Shown: positions 1-8,733 of the stretch, piece by piece | Layout of the letters: each line of letters begins with the position of its first letter | Numbering within the stretch: position 1 is the first letter of the stretch | NCBI RefSeq assembly: GCF_050632385.1 | Contig: NZ_CP192599.1 | Span: 2,418,001 to 2,482,000, forward strand | Direction of reading: 5' to 3' | Length of the DNA: 64,000 nt | Origin: Humitalea sp050632385 | Lineage (GTDB): Bacteria > Pseudomonadota > Alphaproteobacteria > Acetobacterales > Acetobacteraceae | The notes under the pieces: generated by a model | What the model was told of the DNA's origin: nothing | Databases searched by the model: none | The model's input: only the letters and a program-made list of their open reading frames with translations | Translations under genes and position numbers: made by a program

Positions 1-446
1 CTGATCGACCAGGCTGGGATGTTCCATCCCAGGTGATCCGTGAAGCCCCAGTTCTGCACCAGCCCCAGGCTGAGGATAAAGTAGTCTAGGCTATATCGAT
101 CGCCCACCTGGCCCACGCTGGAGAAGTATCTTTGGGCGATGGGGTTCAGGATGAACAGCGTCAGCATGAAGATATGCAGGGGATAGATACGGGCGAGGCG
201 CCGGTGCAGGAACGCCAGCGCGTTCGGCAGGTTCCATTCCTTGAAGCTGCGCGCGTAGTTCAGTGCGATGACAAAGCCGCTCAATTGGAAAAACAGATCG
301 ACCGCAAGATAGCCTTGCCCGGCAAGCAACTGGAACACCGCCGGCGTGCCGGCCGGGAATGCTTCGCGGAAGTGGTAGAGCACGACCCACCAGGCGGCGA
401 GGCCGCGCAGGCCGGTCAGGGCGCGGATCGGCTCGACTGTGCTCAC
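1..446 (-). CDS. Acyltransferase 3 family membrane protein (5' part, runs off window)
   Basis: Reading from a GTG at 446 on the minus strand gives an open frame to the window edge. It begins VSTVEPIRALTGLRGLAAWW and continues with a VLYHFREAF segment, GYLAVDLFFQLSGFVIALNYARSF, an HRRLARIYPLH motif and finally GWNIPAWSIS. These are the N-terminal signatures of the acyltransferase 3 (OafA/OpgC) family of membrane O-acyltransferases, which acylate extracellular sugars or lipids. An in-frame stop lies four codons upstream of the GTG, so no earlier start is possible. About 148 residues are visible; the C-terminal membrane segments are missing. The substrate cannot be told. Confidence 0.8.
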   Translation of the reverse strand, partial: MSTVEPIRALTGLRGLAAWWVVLYHFREAFPAGTPAVFQLLAGQGYLAVDLFFQLSGFVIALNYARSFKEWNLPNALAFLHRRLARIYPLHIFMLTLFILNPIAQRYFSSVGQVGDRYSLDYFILSLGLVQNWGFTDHLGWNIPAWSI

Positions 447-573
447 GCCGCGGCATCACGATGAAGCGTCACGCAAAGCCGTGGCATTCGCCTGTGTCAC
501 CTCGCTGCTGGACGGGCGTGCCGGAGAAGCATGCCGGAGGGCCTTCGTGTGGCTTTTGCCATATCACGCCCGG

Positions 574-1980
574 CTACCAGAAAAAAATCAACGTGATCAG
601 CACGAACAACGGCACCAGGAAGACCAGCGCCCAGCCGCAATAGCCGAAGAAGGACGGCATCCGCACGTCATTCTCCTCCACGATCGCCTTGACCATGAAG
701 TTCGGCGCATTCCCGATGTAGGAGTTCGCCCCCATGAACACCGCGCCGCAACTGATCGCGGCCAGGATCAACGCGCCCTCCCCCATCAGATGCGCCGCGT
801 CGCCGCCGGCCAGGTTGAAGAAGACGAGGTAGGTCGGCGCATTGTCGAGGAAGGACGACAGCAGGCCGGACAGCCAGAAATACACCCATGGGATGGGCTG
901 GCCGGCGGCATCGGTGGTCAGCGCGACCAGGGGGGCGGCGGCGCCGTCCATGCCCGCCTTCAGGATGGCCAGGACCGGGGCCATGCAGAGGAAGATGGCG
1001 GCGAAGAGCTTGGCGACCTCCAGGATCGCGCCCCAGGCGAAGCCATTGGCTTCGCGCAGCGCATCCGTGGTCAGGCGATAGGACACGACGGTCACCACCA
1101 GGAAGATGCCCATGGCCGCCAGGCGCTCGACACCGATCGCCTGGCCGAGCAGCACGATTTCGCTGGTTTGCCAGACGCCCTGCATCAGCACGCCGACGAC
1201 GATCACGCCGAGCAGCGCGATATTGTGCCAGCCCTCGATCCGCAGCGGTTCGGGCCTGGCCTCGGCGGGCGGTTCGGGCTTTTCCTTGGCCCAGGCCCAG
1301 GAATCCAGCACGTAGTAGACCGCCAGCAGGATCACCGCGCAGACCAGGAACGGCCCGAACAGGTGCGTGGTCGGCCAGAAGAACGATACTCCCTGCAAGA
1401 AACCCAGGTAGAGCGGCGGGTCGCCGAGCGGCGTCAGGCTGCCGCCGATATTGCTGACGAGGAAGATGAAGAAGACGAAGGTATGCGTCTTGCGCTGGCG
1501 GAAGGCATTGGCCCGCAGCACCGGCCGGATCAGCAGCATGGAGGCGCCGGTGGTGCCCATGACGCTGGCGATCAGCGTCCCGACCAGCAGCAGCGCGGTA
1601 TTGGTCGCCGGCGTGCCGACCAGGCTGCCCTTGAGCAACACGCCGCCCCCGGTGGTGTAGAGCGCCAGCAGCAGCGTGATGAAGGGCAGGTATTCGGTGA
1701 TGAGGACATAGGTGACCTCGCTCCAGGCGGCGCCCGCGCCATAGACGATGGCGAAGGGCAGGACGAACAGCGCCGACCAGCCCGCGGCGATCTTGCCGTA
1801 ATGGTGGTGCCAGAGATGCCCCGCGAAGAGCGGCATCAGCGCGATCGACAGCAGCACCCCGACGAAGGGCAGCGCCCAGAGCAGCGACATGTCCCGCCCA
1901 TCGGTCGCCGCGGCCAGCGCGGATCCTGGCAGCAGCAGGACCGCCGCCGCGGCCACAGAGGCTCCTCCGCGCATGATCAC
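574..1980 (-). CDS. Sodium:proton antiporter (ArsB/NhaD superfamily)
   Basis: A 468-residue polytopic membrane protein with an N-terminal signal-like segment (MIMRGGASVAAAAVLLLPGS then ALAA), followed by around a dozen hydrophobic segments. Conserved family stretches include TGGGVLLKGSLVGTPATNT, FLVSNIGGSLTPLGDPPLY and LSGLLSSFLDNAPTYLVFF; the paired GGSLTPLGDPP and FLDNAPT motifs are typical of the NhaD-like Na+/H+ antiporters within the ion transporter superfamily. It probably exchanges Na+ for H+ across the inner membrane. Start is the first ATG; a second ATG lies two codons inside. It stands alone, separated from the acyltransferase gene by about 130 bp. Confidence 0.85.
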   Translation of the reverse strand: MIMRGGASVAAAAVLLLPGSALAAATDGRDMSLLWALPFVGVLLSIALMPLFAGHLWHHHYGKIAAGWSALFVLPFAIVYGAGAAWSEVTYVLITEYLPFITLLLALYTTGGGVLLKGSLVGTPATNTALLLVGTLIASVMGTTGASMLLIRPVLRANAFRQRKTHTFVFFIFLVSNIGGSLTPLGDPPLYLGFLQGVSFFWPTTHLFGPFLVCAVILLAVYYVLDSWAWAKEKPEPPAEARPEPLRIEGWHNIALLGVIVVGVLMQGVWQTSEIVLLGQAIGVERLAAMGIFLVVTVVSYRLTTDALREANGFAWGAILEVAKLFAAIFLCMAPVLAILKAGMDGAAAPLVALTTDAAGQPIPWVYFWLSGLLSSFLDNAPTYLVFFNLAGGDAAHLMGEGALILAAISCGAVFMGANSYIGNAPNFMVKAIVEENDVRMPSFFGYCGWALVFLVPLFVLITLIFFW

Positions 1981-2059
1981 CCCGTTCGTTTTTCTGACCT
2001 GCGGGACTACACGGCTTACGCAAGCCCGTCACGATAGCGGCCCGGCCCTATCTGGGGCG

Positions 2060-3277
2060 TTACCTGGGGCGCATCGGCGCGCCAGGCGGCGGGCTGCCGG
2101 GCGGTCCCGCTGGTGGCGCGCGGGAATCCGGCCCCGGCGGCCCACCTGCCCCCGCCGGGGGGGCGCCGCCCTGGGGTGGGCGGTCGCGCGCCTGCCGTGC
2201 CTCGAACCGGCGATCGGGCATCGGGGCCAGATCGCCACGCCCCGCGCCGGGGCCGAAGGCGGGCGCGCCGCGAGGGGCATCGGTGCCTCCCATCCCGCGC
2301 AAGCCCGTCGCGACCAGGCCGCGCCCAGATTCCTGTCGCAATTCCACGATGCCCCGACGGATCGGCGACGGCACGGCGCCCGGCGGGGCCAGGGCGCTGA
2401 TCCCGTGGCCGAGGCTGACGCGGCCGCCGCCGACGCCGGTATAGGTCTCGATCACGAAGCGATCGACGCCAGGGCCGAACCAGGCGGCCGGATCCCGCGC
2501 CAACAGGTCGGGCCGGATCGAGGCCGGGACCAGCGCGCCGCCCACGAGCTGCCCGCTGGCCACCACCGGTCCGGCCGCAACGCCGGCCAAGGCCGCGGTC
2601 GGGCGCAGGGCCAGCCCGTCGATCCGCGCGGTGCCGTCCGGCTGCCGGGTCAGCGTGCCATGCACGATGGCGGTGGTCCCTGGCGGAAGGCGGTCGATCC
2701 GGGTCGCGGTGATGCTGCCATCGGGCGCGCGCAAGCCGCTGACGGCCACAGCGTCACCCAGGCCCCAGTCGGCACTTCCGGCGGGCAGGCCCGTGCCAAG
2801 GCGGACGCGCTGCCCGGCGACGCGCAGGCTGCCTGGCGCCACGGCCTGGACCGGCCCCGCGACCTCATGCCGCAGGGTCAGGCTGCGGGCCTGCAGGCGC
2901 CCATCGCGCTCGGTCGCGGCGATCACCACGACCTGGCCGACGCGCAGCGCCTCCGGCCCCGCCATCCCATCCGGCGTGGCCACCGGCAGGCCGGGGGCGT
3001 AGCCGACGCGCAGCCCATCCAGGCAGATGCTGGCGAAGCCCGTGACGACGCCGACGATCCCGGTGCCGCCGATGCCACGGTCCTCGCCATCGGCCAGCAT
3101 GCCGGTGCCGCCGATGCCGCGGTCGTCCGAGGCCAGCAGCGGCGGGCCGCCATCCGGGCCGACCCGGCACAGGTTCGTCGCGGCTGCGGCGACGGGCGGC
3201 GGCGCCCCCGCCGGGGCGCAGCCGACCGGCAGCCAGGCGGCCAGGAGCAGCGCCGGGGCGGCGCGCAGGGCGGTCAT
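2060..3277 (-). CDS. DUF5666 domain lipoprotein
   Basis: A 405-residue protein beginning MTALRAAPALLLAAWLPVGC, a lipoprotein signal with the lipid-accepting cysteine at residue 20. The middle carries repeats of the DUF5666 type: GFASICLDGLRVGYAP, LRVGQVVVIAAT, GLGDAVAVSGLRAPDGSITATRI. These small beta modules (OB-like folds) are found in secreted or lipid-anchored proteins of unknown role. The C-terminal 110 residues are rich in Pro, Gly and Arg and look disordered. Its start codon overlaps by 4 bp the stop of the DUF6502 gene (stop at 3274), so the two are one transcription unit. Function unknown. Confidence 0.75.
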   Translation of the reverse strand: MTALRAAPALLLAAWLPVGCAPAGAPPPVAAAATNLCRVGPDGGPPLLASDDRGIGGTGMLADGEDRGIGGTGIVGVVTGFASICLDGLRVGYAPGLPVATPDGMAGPEALRVGQVVVIAATERDGRLQARSLTLRHEVAGPVQAVAPGSLRVAGQRVRLGTGLPAGSADWGLGDAVAVSGLRAPDGSITATRIDRLPPGTTAIVHGTLTRQPDGTARIDGLALRPTAALAGVAAGPVVASGQLVGGALVPASIRPDLLARDPAAWFGPGVDRFVIETYTGVGGGRVSLGHGISALAPPGAVPSPIRRGIVELRQESGRGLVATGLRGMGGTDAPRGAPAFGPGAGRGDLAPMPDRRFEARQARDRPPQGGAPPAGAGGPPGPDSRAPPAGPPGSPPPGAPMRPR

Positions 3278-4128
3278 GGTGGCGGCTCGTCCTCGGTGTA
3301 GAGGTAGATGCCGAGGTTGAGGCGCCGCGTCACCGTCGTGGGGGGGGCCTCGCCCGTCGTTTCCTCGACCAGGGACAGCGCCAGCCGGTTCAGATCCACC
3401 AGCAGCCGCTTGGCCGCCGCGCGGCCCTCGGCCTCCAGATGTTCGGCGGCGGCGGGGGGCAGGCGGTCGTAGTGCAGGCTGCGTTCCAGGAAGGGGGCGG
3501 CGTCGGGCGCCGAGACATTGGCCGCGGCCGCCGCGATATGGTCGTGCAGGTTGCGGGCGAAATAGAACAGCTGGGCCTCCCGCCCCTCACGCGGGACGAA
3601 GGCCGAGACATCCAGGTGCACCCGGTCCATCGCGTCCAGGGTCACGATCCCCTGGGCGAGCCAATTGTCCAGCACGGTCCTCGGCCGCAGATCGGTGGTG
3701 ACCGAGGCGACCAGCGCATCGAAGGAGGGCGCGCCGCCCGCGCGCGGCAGCGGCAGCGGCGCGCCGGCCGCATCGGTATAGGCCGGCAGGCCGAGCCAGC
3801 GCGACATGACCTGGCTGGTCAGCGTGACCACCGCCGGCGGCACGCCGTCGGGCGGGGGAGGGTTTTCGCGCAGGCGGCGGAGTTCCTTGCGATGCACCCC
3901 GGTCAGCAGGGTCAGCCGGCTGTCGCTGCGGGCGGCCGTGCCGGGCGGCAGGTCCTGGGCCGCGACCTCCACGTAAAGCCCGCGCAGCAGGTCGGCCAGG
4001 ACCGGGAAGGTGACCCCCGCGCGGATCAGCAACCGGACCAGGGGGCGCAGCAGCCGGCGCAGCGGGCGCAGCAGCGCCTCGGGCGGCGGCGGCCGGGGGT
4101 CGGGGTGTGGCGGGGGGTGGTCGGGCAC
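3274..4128 (-). CDS. DUF6502 family protein
   Basis: 284 residues with the conserved DUF6502 opening: LLRPLVRLLIRAGVTFPVLA, followed by DLLRGLYVEVA and a LTLLTGVHRKELRRLRE element that resembles a helix-turn-helix. There is no signal peptide. The family is found in proteobacteria and has no assigned role; the HTH-like N-terminus would allow a regulatory function, which is inference. The last bases overlap the DUF5666 lipoprotein start, so the two are probably co-translated. Confidence 0.7.
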   Translation of the reverse strand: MPDHPPPHPDPRPPPPEALLRPLRRLLRPLVRLLIRAGVTFPVLADLLRGLYVEVAAQDLPPGTAARSDSRLTLLTGVHRKELRRLRENPPPPDGVPPAVVTLTSQVMSRWLGLPAYTDAAGAPLPLPRAGGAPSFDALVASVTTDLRPRTVLDNWLAQGIVTLDAMDRVHLDVSAFVPREGREAQLFYFARNLHDHIAAAAANVSAPDAAPFLERSLHYDRLPPAAAEHLEAEGRAAAKRLLVDLNRLALSLVEETTGEAPPTTVTRRLNLGIYLYTEDEPPP

Positions 4129-4153
4129 GGCAAGACCCTAGCACCGGCGGTGC

Positions 4154-4208
4154 GTGGGAAAAATACCCATGAACCGGGAAATCCGATTGACGTGGGATTT
4201 TTTCCCAC
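4154..4208. promoter_or_regulatory. Two related palindromes upstream of the histidine kinase gene
   Basis: The 127-bp gap between the divergent DUF6502 and histidine kinase genes holds GTGGGA-N5-TCCCAC (4192-4208, perfect 6-bp arms) and, 38 bp to the left, the similar but imperfect GTGGG-N7-CCCAT (4154-4170). Two alike dyads in a divergent promoter region suggest operator sites for a dimeric regulator. The 4192-4208 dyad could also be a small hairpin. No regulator is identified. Confidence 0.35.
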
Positions 4209-4255
4209 TTATCCCAAGCCCATCACCGCCCCCCCAGGGCCCTTGAAGGGACGCC

Positions 4256-4957
4256 ATGACCCAATCCGCCCAGAGGCACAGCCAGCGGTTCATCCCAAGG
4301 ATCGGGGTCCTGCCCCGGCCCGCCCCGGCCTTCGTGCCCGTCCATGCCATGCCGGCCCCGAGCCCCCTGCCCTTCCAGTTGCTGCGCCACCACACCAAGA
4401 ACGCCCTGCAGCGGATCCTGGCCGAGATCGGCCAGGCCGATACGCGGCTGATGACGCGGGAGGCGGGGCGCGTCCTGCGCGACATCGAACGCCGCATCCG
4501 GCTGAGCGCCAGCCTGTCCGACGCGCTCTTCGGCTTCACCCGGGCGCCGCCGCCGATGGCGGAGCGGCTGTTGTCGCTCTGCGAGGCGACGGTCGGCCTG
4601 ATGGGCGATCCGGACCAGATCCTGGCGATCGACTGCGCGGTCTCCGGCGCCTGCCCGGCCACCCTGGCGGAAACGGTGCTGCGTGCCGCGCATGAAATGG
4701 TGGGCAATGCCGTCAAGCACGGGCTGCACGCCCGGCTGGTCGGCCGCATCACCATCCGGCTGGACAGCGACGCCGCCCGGACGAGGCTTTGCGTCGAGGA
4801 TGACGGCTGGGGTTTTGCCGGCAAGTCCGGCCGTGGCGAGGGCTTGGGGCTGATCCGGAGCCTGGCCGGGCAGCACGGCGGGACCTGCGCCATGCCGCCG
4901 ATTCCGCAGGGAACCCGGGTGGAAATGCACCTGCCGCACCCCGATCCGACGCCGTAA
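4256..4957 (+). CDS. Soluble sensor histidine kinase, HisKA_2/HWE-like
   Basis: 233 residues, short for a histidine kinase, with no membrane segment or sensor domain. An H-box FQLLRHHTKNALQRILAEIG places the likely phospho-acceptor at His45, in the HxxKNxLQ arrangement of HisKA_2/HWE kinases. The ATPase half has an N-box (HEMVGNAVKHGL) and G-boxes (VEDDGWGF and GEGLGLIRSLAGQHGG). A GA-rich ribosome site precedes the ATG. No response regulator is adjacent, so its partner is unknown. It may take its signal from another protein or from its Pro-rich N-terminal 40 residues. Confidence 0.75.
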   Translation: MTQSAQRHSQRFIPRIGVLPRPAPAFVPVHAMPAPSPLPFQLLRHHTKNALQRILAEIGQADTRLMTREAGRVLRDIERRIRLSASLSDALFGFTRAPPPMAERLLSLCEATVGLMGDPDQILAIDCAVSGACPATLAETVLRAAHEMVGNAVKHGLHARLVGRITIRLDSDAARTRLCVEDDGWGFAGKSGRGEGLGLIRSLAGQHGGTCAMPPIPQGTRVEMHLPHPDPTP

Positions 4958-5041
4958 CGGACCCGCCCGCGGCCTCCCCCCTTTGCCAATCCCCGCCCTG
5001 GACTTAGGTTGCGGGCGAATTCGCCTCAGGAGTCCGTCGAT

Positions 5042-5653
5042 ATGGAAATGACCGGTGAGCGGCTGATCGCCGCCCCGCGCGCCCGGGTTTGGGAAGCGTT
5101 GAACGATCCCGCCGTGCTGCAAACCTCGATCCCCGGCTGCGAAAGCGTCACCCGCACGGCGGATGATGCGTTTGAGGCGAAGCTGGCGCTCAAGATCGGC
5201 CCGATGGCGGCGAAGTTCGCCGGCAAGGTGAAGCTGGACAATATCGTGCCGCCGGAAAGCTACACCATCAGCGGCGAAGGCAATGGCGGCCCGATGGGCT
5301 TTGCCAAGGGCGGTGCCGATGTTGCGCTGGCCGAACTCAGCCCGGTCAGCACCAACCTGACCTACAATGTGAAGGTCCAGGTCGGCGGCAAGATCGCGCA
5401 ATTGGGCGCGCGGCTGATCGACAGCACCGCCAAGCAGATGGCCGACCAGTTCTTCGACCGGTTCCAGGCCCAGGTCGCCGCGGCCAATGCGCCGGAAGGC
5501 AGCCCTGCCGCCGCCATCGCCCCGCCGCCGCCGAATGCCGCGATCTCGGTCTTCGACCTGATTCCATCGGAGATCTTTGGCCTGCCGCTGGTGTTCTGGA
5601 TCGGCTCCTTCTTCCAGGCGATCATCCTGTTCCTGCTGTTCATCTACCGATGA
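5042..5653 (+). CDS. coxG: CoxG-type SRPBCC protein (CO dehydrogenase subunit G family)
   Basis: 203 residues from the ATG at 5042, chosen because an AGGAG ribosome site lies just upstream (5028-5032); an open frame upstream to 5009 has no such support. The SRPBCC fold is clear: MEMTGERLIAAPRARVWEAL at the N-terminus, then LQTSIPGCESV and LKIGPMAAKFAGKVKL. The last 25 residues (FGLPLVFWIGSFFQAIILF and on) form a membrane anchor. In Oligotropha, CoxG recruits the CoxD/CoxE maturation factors to the membrane for CO dehydrogenase. The stop overlaps coxD by 4 bp, starting a coupled operon of six genes. Confidence 0.85.
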   Translation: MEMTGERLIAAPRARVWEALNDPAVLQTSIPGCESVTRTADDAFEAKLALKIGPMAAKFAGKVKLDNIVPPESYTISGEGNGGPMGFAKGGADVALAELSPVSTNLTYNVKVQVGGKIAQLGARLIDSTAKQMADQFFDRFQAQVAAANAPEGSPAAAIAPPPPNAAISVFDLIPSEIFGLPLVFWIGSFFQAIILFLLFIYR

Positions 5654-6558
5654 GCCTGAACGCCAGCGTGCCCGCGAGCGTTGACGCAACCCGCCAGTTG
5701 CTGGCGGAGGGCGGCTATGTCGCCGATGTCGCGCTGGCGACCACGGTGCACCTGGCGCTGACCATGGGCCGGCCGCTGTTCCTGGAAGGCGAACCGGGCA
5801 CCGGCAAGACCGAGATCGCCAAGGTGCTGGCGGAACGGCTCGGCCGGCGGCTGGTGCGGCTGCAATGCTACGACGGGTTGGATTTGGCGGCGGCGGCCTA
5901 TGAATGGGATCACGCGCGGCAGTTGATGGAGATCCGGATGGCCGAGGCCGCCGGGATCACCGATCGCGACCGCCTGGCGACCGATTTGTACGACCGCCGC
6001 TTCCTGACCGAACGGCCGCTGCTTTCCGCGCTGACCGGCACGCCCGCGGTGCTGCTGATCGACGAGTTGGACCGCGCGGACGAACCTTTCGAGGCGTTTC
6101 TTCTGGAAATCCTGGGCGATTTCCAGATCAGCATTCCCGAACTGGGCACCATCCGGGCGGCGACCCCGCCGATCGTCGTCATCACCTCCAACCGCACGCG
6201 GGAGGTGCATGACGCCATCCGCCGGCGCTGCCTGTATCACTGGGTCGACTACCCCGATGCCGCCCGCGAACGCGCGATCCTGGCGCTGCGGGCGCCGGGC
6301 GTGGCCGAGGCGCTGTCGGGCCAGGTCGTGTCCTTCGTCCAGCGGGTGCGGGCCGGGGATTACTTCAAGCTGCCGGGGGTGGCGGAGACCATCGACTGGG
6401 CGCAGGCGCTGACGGCGCTGAATGCCACCGAATTGGAACCGTCCATGGTGGATGACACCCTGGGCGCGCTGCTGAAGTATCAGGACGACATCGCCAAGCT
6501 GCGCGGCGCCGAAGCGGCGCGGTTGGTGTCCGAGGCAAAGGCCGGCCGGGCGGCGTGA
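5650..6558 (+). CDS. coxD: MoxR-family AAA+ ATPase, CoxD-like
   Basis: 302 residues with a Walker A (FLEGEPGTGKTEIAKVLAER), a Walker B (AVLLIDELDRADEPFEAFLL), sensor 1 (VVITSNRTREVHDAIRRRC) and a C-terminal lid. This is the MoxR AAA+ group. CoxD in CO-oxidising bacteria is an unfoldase-like ATPase that helps insert sulfur and copper into the Mo centre of CO dehydrogenase. It overlaps coxG before and coxE after by 4 bp each, the expected MoxR/VWA pairing. Confidence 0.88.
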   Translation: MSLNASVPASVDATRQLLAEGGYVADVALATTVHLALTMGRPLFLEGEPGTGKTEIAKVLAERLGRRLVRLQCYDGLDLAAAAYEWDHARQLMEIRMAEAAGITDRDRLATDLYDRRFLTERPLLSALTGTPAVLLIDELDRADEPFEAFLLEILGDFQISIPELGTIRAATPPIVVITSNRTREVHDAIRRRCLYHWVDYPDAARERAILALRAPGVAEALSGQVVSFVQRVRAGDYFKLPGVAETIDWAQALTALNATELEPSMVDDTLGALLKYQDDIAKLRGAEAARLVSEAKAGRAA

Positions 6559-7733
6559 TGCCGGCGGCGCTTGCCCCCAACCTGTTGGCCTTCGTGCGCC
6601 TGCTGCGCCGCGCGGGGCTGCCGCTCGGCCCCGCCGATGCGCTGCTGGCGGCCGAGGCGCTGACGCGGGTCGACATCGGCAACCGCCACCAGGTGCAGGC
6701 CGCCCTGCGCGCGGCGATGATCCGCCGCCACGACCAGTCGGAGATTTTCGACCAGGCGTTTTCTCTGTTCTGGCGCGACCCCGAAGCCGCCCAGCATGCC
6801 GCCGCCATGGCGCTGCTGGATGGGGTGAAGGACAAGCAGCGCCCGCCCCCGGCGTCCCGTCGCGTCGCCGAGGCCCTGCAGGGCGACCGCCCGCCGCCGC
6901 CCCCGCCACCGAAGCAGGACGAACCGCCGCCCTTGCAGGTGGCGATGACGGTCTCCGACCACGAACGCCTGATGAAGATGGATTTCGAGGCGATGAGCGC
7001 CGCCGAGATCGCCGAGGCCAAGCGCGAGATCCACAAGCTGCATTTGCCACTGGACGAACGCCCGACGCGGCGGTTCCAGATGCATGCCTCGGGGTCGAAA
7101 CTGGATCTACGCAGTACGTTACGGGACAGTCTTCGTACCGGAGGTGAAGTCCTGGGCATCGCCCGGAAACGCCGGGTGGTGCGGGCGCCGCCGCTGGTGG
7201 TGCTTTGCGATATCAGTGGAAGCATGGCGCGTTATGCGCAGATATTGCTGCATTTTCTGCATGCCGTCGCGAATGACCGGGACCGCGTCCACACCTTCCT
7301 CTTCGGCACCCGCCTGTCGAATGTGACCCGGGCGCTGAAGGCGCGCGACCCCGAGGTCGCCTTCGAAATGGTCAGCCACGCCGTGCCCGATTGGTCCGGC
7401 GGCACGCGCATCGGCGAATCCCTGGCCAATTTCAATCGCGACTGGAGCCGCCGCGTATTGGGCCAGGGGGCCGTCGTGCTGCTGATCACCGATGGGCTGG
7501 ACCGCCAGGGCGCCCTGGGCCTGGCCGAGGCCGCCGACCGGCTGCAACGGTCCTGCCGGCGCTTGATCTGGCTGAACCCGCTGTTGCGATGGGATGGGTT
7601 CCAACCCAAATCGCAGGGCGCCCGTGCGTTGTTGCCGCATGTCCACGAACACCGGCCGGTGCACAATTTGAACGCGTTGCGGGATCTCATCGCCACACTC
7701 AGCGACCGCCACCCCACAAGGATATCGCCATGA
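6555..7733 (+). CDS. coxE: VWA-domain protein, CoxE-like
   Basis: 392 residues. The N-terminal half is helical (LLAFVRLLRRAGLPLGPADA) with a Pro-rich stretch around residues 113-130. The C-terminal half is a von Willebrand A domain with the MIDAS motif D219-I-S221-G-S223 in VVLCDISGSMARYAQILLHF, then GGTRIGESLANF and LLITDGLDRQG. CoxE partners the MoxR ATPase CoxD in maturing molybdenum hydroxylases. It is coupled to the genes on both sides by ATGA overlaps. Confidence 0.87.
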   Translation: MMPAALAPNLLAFVRLLRRAGLPLGPADALLAAEALTRVDIGNRHQVQAALRAAMIRRHDQSEIFDQAFSLFWRDPEAAQHAAAMALLDGVKDKQRPPPASRRVAEALQGDRPPPPPPPKQDEPPPLQVAMTVSDHERLMKMDFEAMSAAEIAEAKREIHKLHLPLDERPTRRFQMHASGSKLDLRSTLRDSLRTGGEVLGIARKRRVVRAPPLVVLCDISGSMARYAQILLHFLHAVANDRDRVHTFLFGTRLSNVTRALKARDPEVAFEMVSHAVPDWSGGTRIGESLANFNRDWSRRVLGQGAVVLLITDGLDRQGALGLAEAADRLQRSCRRLIWLNPLLRWDGFQPKSQGARALLPHVHEHRPVHNLNALRDLIATLSDRHPTRISP

Positions 7734-8053
7734 GCGCCGAGTCCGACGACATCCTGGCCACCGCCGAAGCCTGGCGGGCGCTGGGCGAACACGTGGCATT
7801 GGCGACCGTGGTCGAAACCTGGGGCTCGTCGCCCCGCCCGGCCGGGTCGCGGCTGGCGGTCACGGCATCGGGCCGCATGGCCGGCAGCGTATCGGGCGGC
7901 TGCATCGAGGGGGCGGTGGCCGAGGTCGCCGAGGGGGTGATGGCCAGCGGCACGCCGCGCCTGCTGGACTATGGCATCTCCGACGAACGCGCCTGGGAGG
8001 TGGGGCTGGCCTGCGGCGGCAAGCTGAAGGTTTTTGTCGAGCCCTTGGCATGA
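7730..8053 (+). CDS. XdhC/CoxI N-terminal-domain protein
   Basis: 107 residues starting at the ATG that overlaps the coxE stop; a longer in-frame extension upstream would only duplicate coxE sequence. It consists of the XdhC_CoxI domain alone: VATVVETWGSSPRP-type sequence near residue 30, then GRMAGSVSGGCIEGAVAEVA. In one-piece XdhC this domain precedes the Rossmann half; here the two halves are separate adjacent genes. XdhC proteins bind and sulfurate the molybdenum cofactor before insertion into xanthine-oxidase-family enzymes. Confidence 0.85.
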   Translation: MSAESDDILATAEAWRALGEHVALATVVETWGSSPRPAGSRLAVTASGRMAGSVSGGCIEGAVAEVAEGVMASGTPRLLDYGISDERAWEVGLACGGKLKVFVEPLA

Positions 8054-8733
8054 CCCCGGAAACCCTGACCCGCCTGCGCATGGCGCAATCCGCCGGCCGG
8101 CCGGTCGCGCTGTTGACCCGGCTGACCGATGGCGCCCAGTCGATTTTTCCGGACGACGTGGTGGCCCCGGAACTCGCCGTCGCGGCGGACGGCGCGTTGC
8201 GCGACGACCGGGCGCAGAATCTCTCGCTGGAGGGTGCGGACTGGTTCATCCAGCCGCAGAACCCCGCCCTGCGGCTGATCGTGGTGGGGGCGGTGCATGT
8301 CGCGCAGAGCCTGGCGCCGATCGCCGCCGCGGCGGGATTTGCCGTGACCATCGTCGATCCGCGCCGGGCCTTTGCCACCGCCGACCGCTTTCCCGGCGAT
8401 GTCGCGATGACGCATGACTGGCCGGATGATGCGATGGAGGCCCTGGCGCCGGACACGCGCACCGCGATCGTCACCCTGACGCATGACCCCAAGCTGGACG
8501 ACCCGGCGCTGGACCGGGCGCTGGCGAGCCAAGCCTTCTACATCGGTGCGCTCGGCAGCCGCCGCACCCATGCCAAGCGGCTGGACCGGCTGGCCGAGCT
8601 CGGCCATGGACCGGATGCCGTGTCTCGCATCCACGCCCCCGTGGGGCTGGACATTGGTGCGGTGACCGCGCCCGAAATCGCTCTTTCCATCATCGCGCAG
8701 ATCGTCGCGGTCCGCCGGGGCAAAGCCGCATGA
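8050..8733 (+). CDS. XdhC family protein, Rossmann half
   Basis: 227 residues. The second half holds the XdhC_C Rossmann domain: LRLIVVGAVHVAQSLAPIAA near residues 75-95, then DPRRAFATADRFPGD, TAIVTLTHDPKLDDPAL and FYIGALGSRRTHAKRLDRLA. The C-terminus (HAPVGLDIGAVTAPEIALSI) matches XdhC/CoxF closely. It follows the N-terminal-domain gene with a 4-bp overlap, so the pair should act together in molybdenum cofactor sulfuration and insertion. Confidence 0.87.
   Translation: MTPETLTRLRMAQSAGRPVALLTRLTDGAQSIFPDDVVAPELAVAADGALRDDRAQNLSLEGADWFIQPQNPALRLIVVGAVHVAQSLAPIAAAAGFAVTIVDPRRAFATADRFPGDVAMTHDWPDDAMEALAPDTRTAIVTLTHDPKLDDPALDRALASQAFYIGALGSRRTHAKRLDRLAELGHGPDAVSRIHAPVGLDIGAVTAPEIALSIIAQIVAVRRGKAA

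Noticed and set aside
439..2037. A 532-codon open frame on the plus strand opposite the Na+/H+ antiporter
   Set aside because: It is low in recognisable motifs, rich in Arg/Gln/His and runs antisense to a well-supported membrane protein; high-GC bias produces such open frames.
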